Source: Phymatolithon calcareum
Taxonomy: Eukaryota > Rhodophyta > Florideophyceae > Hapalidiales
DNA: 64,000 nucleotides
Assembly: GCA_977006965.1 (NCBI GenBank)
Contig: OZ345354.1
Location: 2,046,001-2,110,000, forward strand
Direction of reading: 5' to 3'
Numbering within the stretch: position 1 is the first letter of the stretch; each line of letters begins with the position of its first letter. The notes under the pieces were generated by a model. The model was given only the letters and a program-made list of their open reading frames with translations. It did no database searches and was not told the DNA's origin. Shown here in pieces: positions 61,811-64,000 of this stretch. The position numbers and the translations under genes are program-made.

Positions 61811-62688
61811 TTTTTTATTTATAAGATACGAACGCACCTGCAGACGCTTGGGGCAACTTGTCAATTGCCAAAAGAGGGCAATGGCTGGTATGTGTAGTGG
61901 TTTGGGATTAGCGAGTGGGGTCCAGTCTGGTAGGGTGTCAAGACCTTTTTAGACAAGGAAGATTTCAGATGTGTTCTGATTGCGCTGCTTTTCAATATCG
62001 AGCCCTTTGCTTTCAACGGGATAGATTCCTTTCGGCTAATAGAAAGTGTGGCACCAGGTGAATACGGATGCGTTGATATAATAATTTGCTCTCTCGTTCG
62101 CCGTTGCGTCATGAGTAATGCCCGTTGCAGACCTAACTTGACCCTTTACGGTTTGTGTGGAACGTGTATGATAGACTGCAATGGGACAAAATCTCCCCAT
62201 GCCACAACAACTCAACTTTGGCTCTTACAAAGTTCTATCTGTCAGAGGGGGATTAAGGAGAATTAAAGATTCGCCCTTGCACTAAGTCCAGCCTATTTGG
62301 CTCTCTATCCAGCTGTTTTGGGGGAGGCAGGACTCGAGACCATGGTCTCAAATGGTCGGTGTCCTTCTTACATTTAGAGTTTTTCTGTTCTCCATGCGCA
62401 TTTCGGCATATTGATCGAGAAACAGAAGCATTTGAACATTGTTGGAAACGAAAAGAGTAACGTGGTTAGCACCCGACAGATACTTACATTGTAAGACTTG
62501 CCTTGTTCTTCTGCCAAATTTTACCGACCATTCCGAACCATGGTTCTAACTCCAGTCGCTTTAACCTGGCTGACTCCAGGACCAAAAACGAAACTGCTTC
62601 AGAACCACAAAAAAACAAATTCTCCTGAATCCCCCTCTGTCAGTACTGTAAGTCATATCTCAACTTATATGTTTGTATTGCCAATACT
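61811..62688. other. Intergenic; nothing recognised
   Basis: Short open frames on both strands without protein-like reading. No repeat partner was found. Confidence 0.3.
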
Positions 62689-62787
62689 ACAGATCATAGA
62701 TCCATTATTTCGAAATGGGCTCTCCTTCCTGCACTGTACTGTTCAGGGAGTGACAGCCCATTTAGGAATAATGGATCTATGATCTGT
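62689..62787. repeat. Hairpin, 33-bp arms and 33-nt loop
   Basis: 62689-62721 (ACAGATCATAGATCCATTAT...) pairs with 62755-62787 with two mismatches. It may be a terminator-like or foldback element. It lies about 390 bp before the Sel1 gene. Confidence 0.85.
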
Positions 62788-63173
62788 CTTTGTGAATCTA
62801 CTGTCATGCCAGATCACTCACGCTTGTTTTCATAAAAAATTTGATAAAAATCATCATGATGATTTATCAATTCAATGCGCTGCAAACAAATACTCGCCGT
62901 GAGTGTTCTCTTCAATGAGTACGTGTTTAACGGTTGGCATACAGCTCCGCGCGCTGAAAATAAACCAACTCGACACTCGTCCCAGATCGTCCCCTACTCT
63001 CCGTTCACAGCAACCATCGCATACAGTACAGTACTGTACAGTACCTTCCAATCCGGGAGCGAAGCACACCTTGACACAAGTGTTCTTATCCGCTTTGACA
63101 TCTCCATTAACGTTTCGCTCCCGGTTCACAGCCTTGTCCATCGCTGCGCATCCCTGTTCGCAAGCGCTTCAAC
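62788..63173. promoter_or_regulatory. Upstream region of the Sel1-repeat gene
   Basis: It contains a near-palindrome TTGATAAAAATCATCATGATG/ATTTATCAA at about 62840-62870 and the palindrome GTACAGTACTGTAC at about 63026-63039. It should hold the promoter, but no element can be named. Confidence 0.35.
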
Positions 63174-63938
63174 ATGAGGCGCCGAGAATCTATTGCATCC
63201 AAGTACCGTTACCCCTCGAAGGAGAAGCGACCATCACCGGAAGCAATCGCACTATTCGAAGAGGGCGAAAATGCCTGGTTCGGACGAAATGGAGTTCAAT
63301 CCGACCTTACGGCCGCAGTGAAGAAGTACGAGGCCGCCGCCACTCTCGGTCATGCCGGCGCGCAGAACTATCTCGGCTTGGCCTATCGTCACGGTTCCGG
63401 CGTCCCCCGGGACGAGTGCGAGGCCGTGCGCCTGTACACCGCCGCTGCAAAGGCCGGTTGTGCTGCCGCTCAGAACAACCTGGGCGCATGCTACTCGCTC
63501 GGTATTGTCGTGAAGCGTGATCTTACGCACGCCTATCAGCTCTTCCGTCAGGCTGATAACGGCGGTTGTCTTGCAGCCAAGAATAATTTGGCGCGTTGTT
63601 TGCAGCGCGGACACGGTGTCGCCAAGGATGAGGTTGCGGCTTTCAAGTTGTTCAGTGTCGCGGCTGATGCTGGCATTCATGCCGCTCAGAGCAATCTGGC
63701 GATTTGTTACGAACTTGGAAAAGGTGTCGCATCGGATGCGAAGAAGGCGGTCGAATTGTACTCCACGGCTGCCGCTGCCGGTAGCGTTGCTGCTATGTTC
63801 AATTTGGCAGTGTGCTACGAGGAGGGTGTTGGTGTTCCCGCGGATGATGATAAGGCTATGTACTGGTTTGAGCGCGCGGCCGCCAAGGGCGATCGGAACG
63901 CTATTGAGGCGCTCAACGGTCCCAGCAAGGAGGAATGA
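63174..63938 (+). CDS. Sel1-like repeat (SLR/TPR family) protein
   Basis: The gene has 254 codons and no intron. After a basic start (MRRRESIASKYRYPSKEKRP) come about six Sel1 repeats of 36 residues from residue ~20 to 245. Each has the pattern A..Y..AA..G...A..NLG..Y..G.GV..D...A: AAATLGHAGAQNYLGLAYRH, AAAKAGCAAAQNNLGACYSL, NNGGCLAAKNNLARCL-like, AADAGIHAAQSNLAICYELG, AAAAGSVAAMFNLAVCYEEG, AAAKGDRNAIEAL. SLR proteins form alpha-solenoids that scaffold protein complexes, for example in ER-associated degradation or signalling. No signal peptide or membrane segment is visible, so it is probably cytosolic or nuclear. The precise partner is unknown. Codon use (GC-rich third positions) matches the host genes. 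The start is the first ATG in frame, just before the repeats. Confidence 0.9.
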   Translation: MRRRESIASKYRYPSKEKRPSPEAIALFEEGENAWFGRNGVQSDLTAAVKKYEAAATLGHAGAQNYLGLAYRHGSGVPRDECEAVRLYTAAAKAGCAAAQNNLGACYSLGIVVKRDLTHAYQLFRQADNGGCLAAKNNLARCLQRGHGVAKDEVAAFKLFSVAADAGIHAAQSNLAICYELGKGVASDAKKAVELYSTAAAAGSVAAMFNLAVCYEEGVGVPADDDKAMYWFERAAAKGDRNAIEALNGPSKEE

Positions 63939-64000
63939 GTGGACGAGGGATCTATTGTAGAATTAATCTACGTTACTTGAGAAGCGGTTTTCGGCGGCTT
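63939..64000. other. 3' flank of the Sel1 gene
   Basis: Only 62 bases remain; nothing is recognised. Confidence 0.3.

Overview
This window looks like nuclear DNA of a unicellular red alga (Porphyridium-like). It has a nuclear gene for a phycobilisome linker polypeptide with a plastid-type leader. Next to it are a transit-peptide-bearing 3-oxoacyl-ACP reductase (FabG) and an organellar elongation factor Ts. Elsewhere there is a bacterial-type ribosomal protein S18 gene that reads through only if two GT-AG introns are removed. There is no operon logic. The organism is inferred from these genes; no species assignment was tested.

Layout. 0-7.1 kb: the tail of a gene at the left edge, a frameshifted unknown gene on the minus strand, and two diverged direct copies of a ~2.3 kb non-coding element. 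8.0-15.8 kb: a ~570 bp A-rich microsatellite that runs to within 20 bp of the start of a very large AT-rich Helitron gene (Rep HUH/Y2 nuclease, PIF1-like helicase, C-terminal OTU-type cysteine protease) interrupted by two apparent 1-nt frame breaks. 16-18 kb: a broken minus-strand ORF and short tandem and palindromic repeats. 19.2-20.7 kb: a Nudix-like plus APH-type phosphotransferase gene carrying two in-frame stops. 20.9-22.7 kb: a small TIR element and a deleted MULE-like element. 25.8-26.8 kb: the spliced S18 gene. 27.9-28.5 kb: an unknown disordered protein. 28.5-34 kb: mostly gene-poor, with degenerate repeats.

34.1-38.5 kb is the one compact island of intact host genes: fabG and the phycobilisome linker, divergent around a 295 bp promoter with a paired G-box, then EF-Ts convergent with the linker. 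39-42 kb is repeats and foldback insertions. 42.3-44.4 and 49.2-50.7 kb are a segmental duplication of a secreted alpha/beta hydrolase gene, one copy intact and one with a 1-nt frameshift. Around and between these copies and on to 61.8 kb lies a nest of DNA transposons: two piggyBac-like elements lacking the catalytic core (one interrupted by a LINE reverse transcriptase fragment), several MULE-like elements with matching terminal inverted repeats, and smaller insertions inside them. The window closes with an intact Sel1-repeat protein gene at 63.2-63.9 kb.

The strongest claims are the Helitron, FabG, EF-Ts, the phycobilisome linker, S18, the hydrolase pair and the Sel1 protein. Element boundaries rest on comparing copies within this window by eye. 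No database or alignment search was possible.
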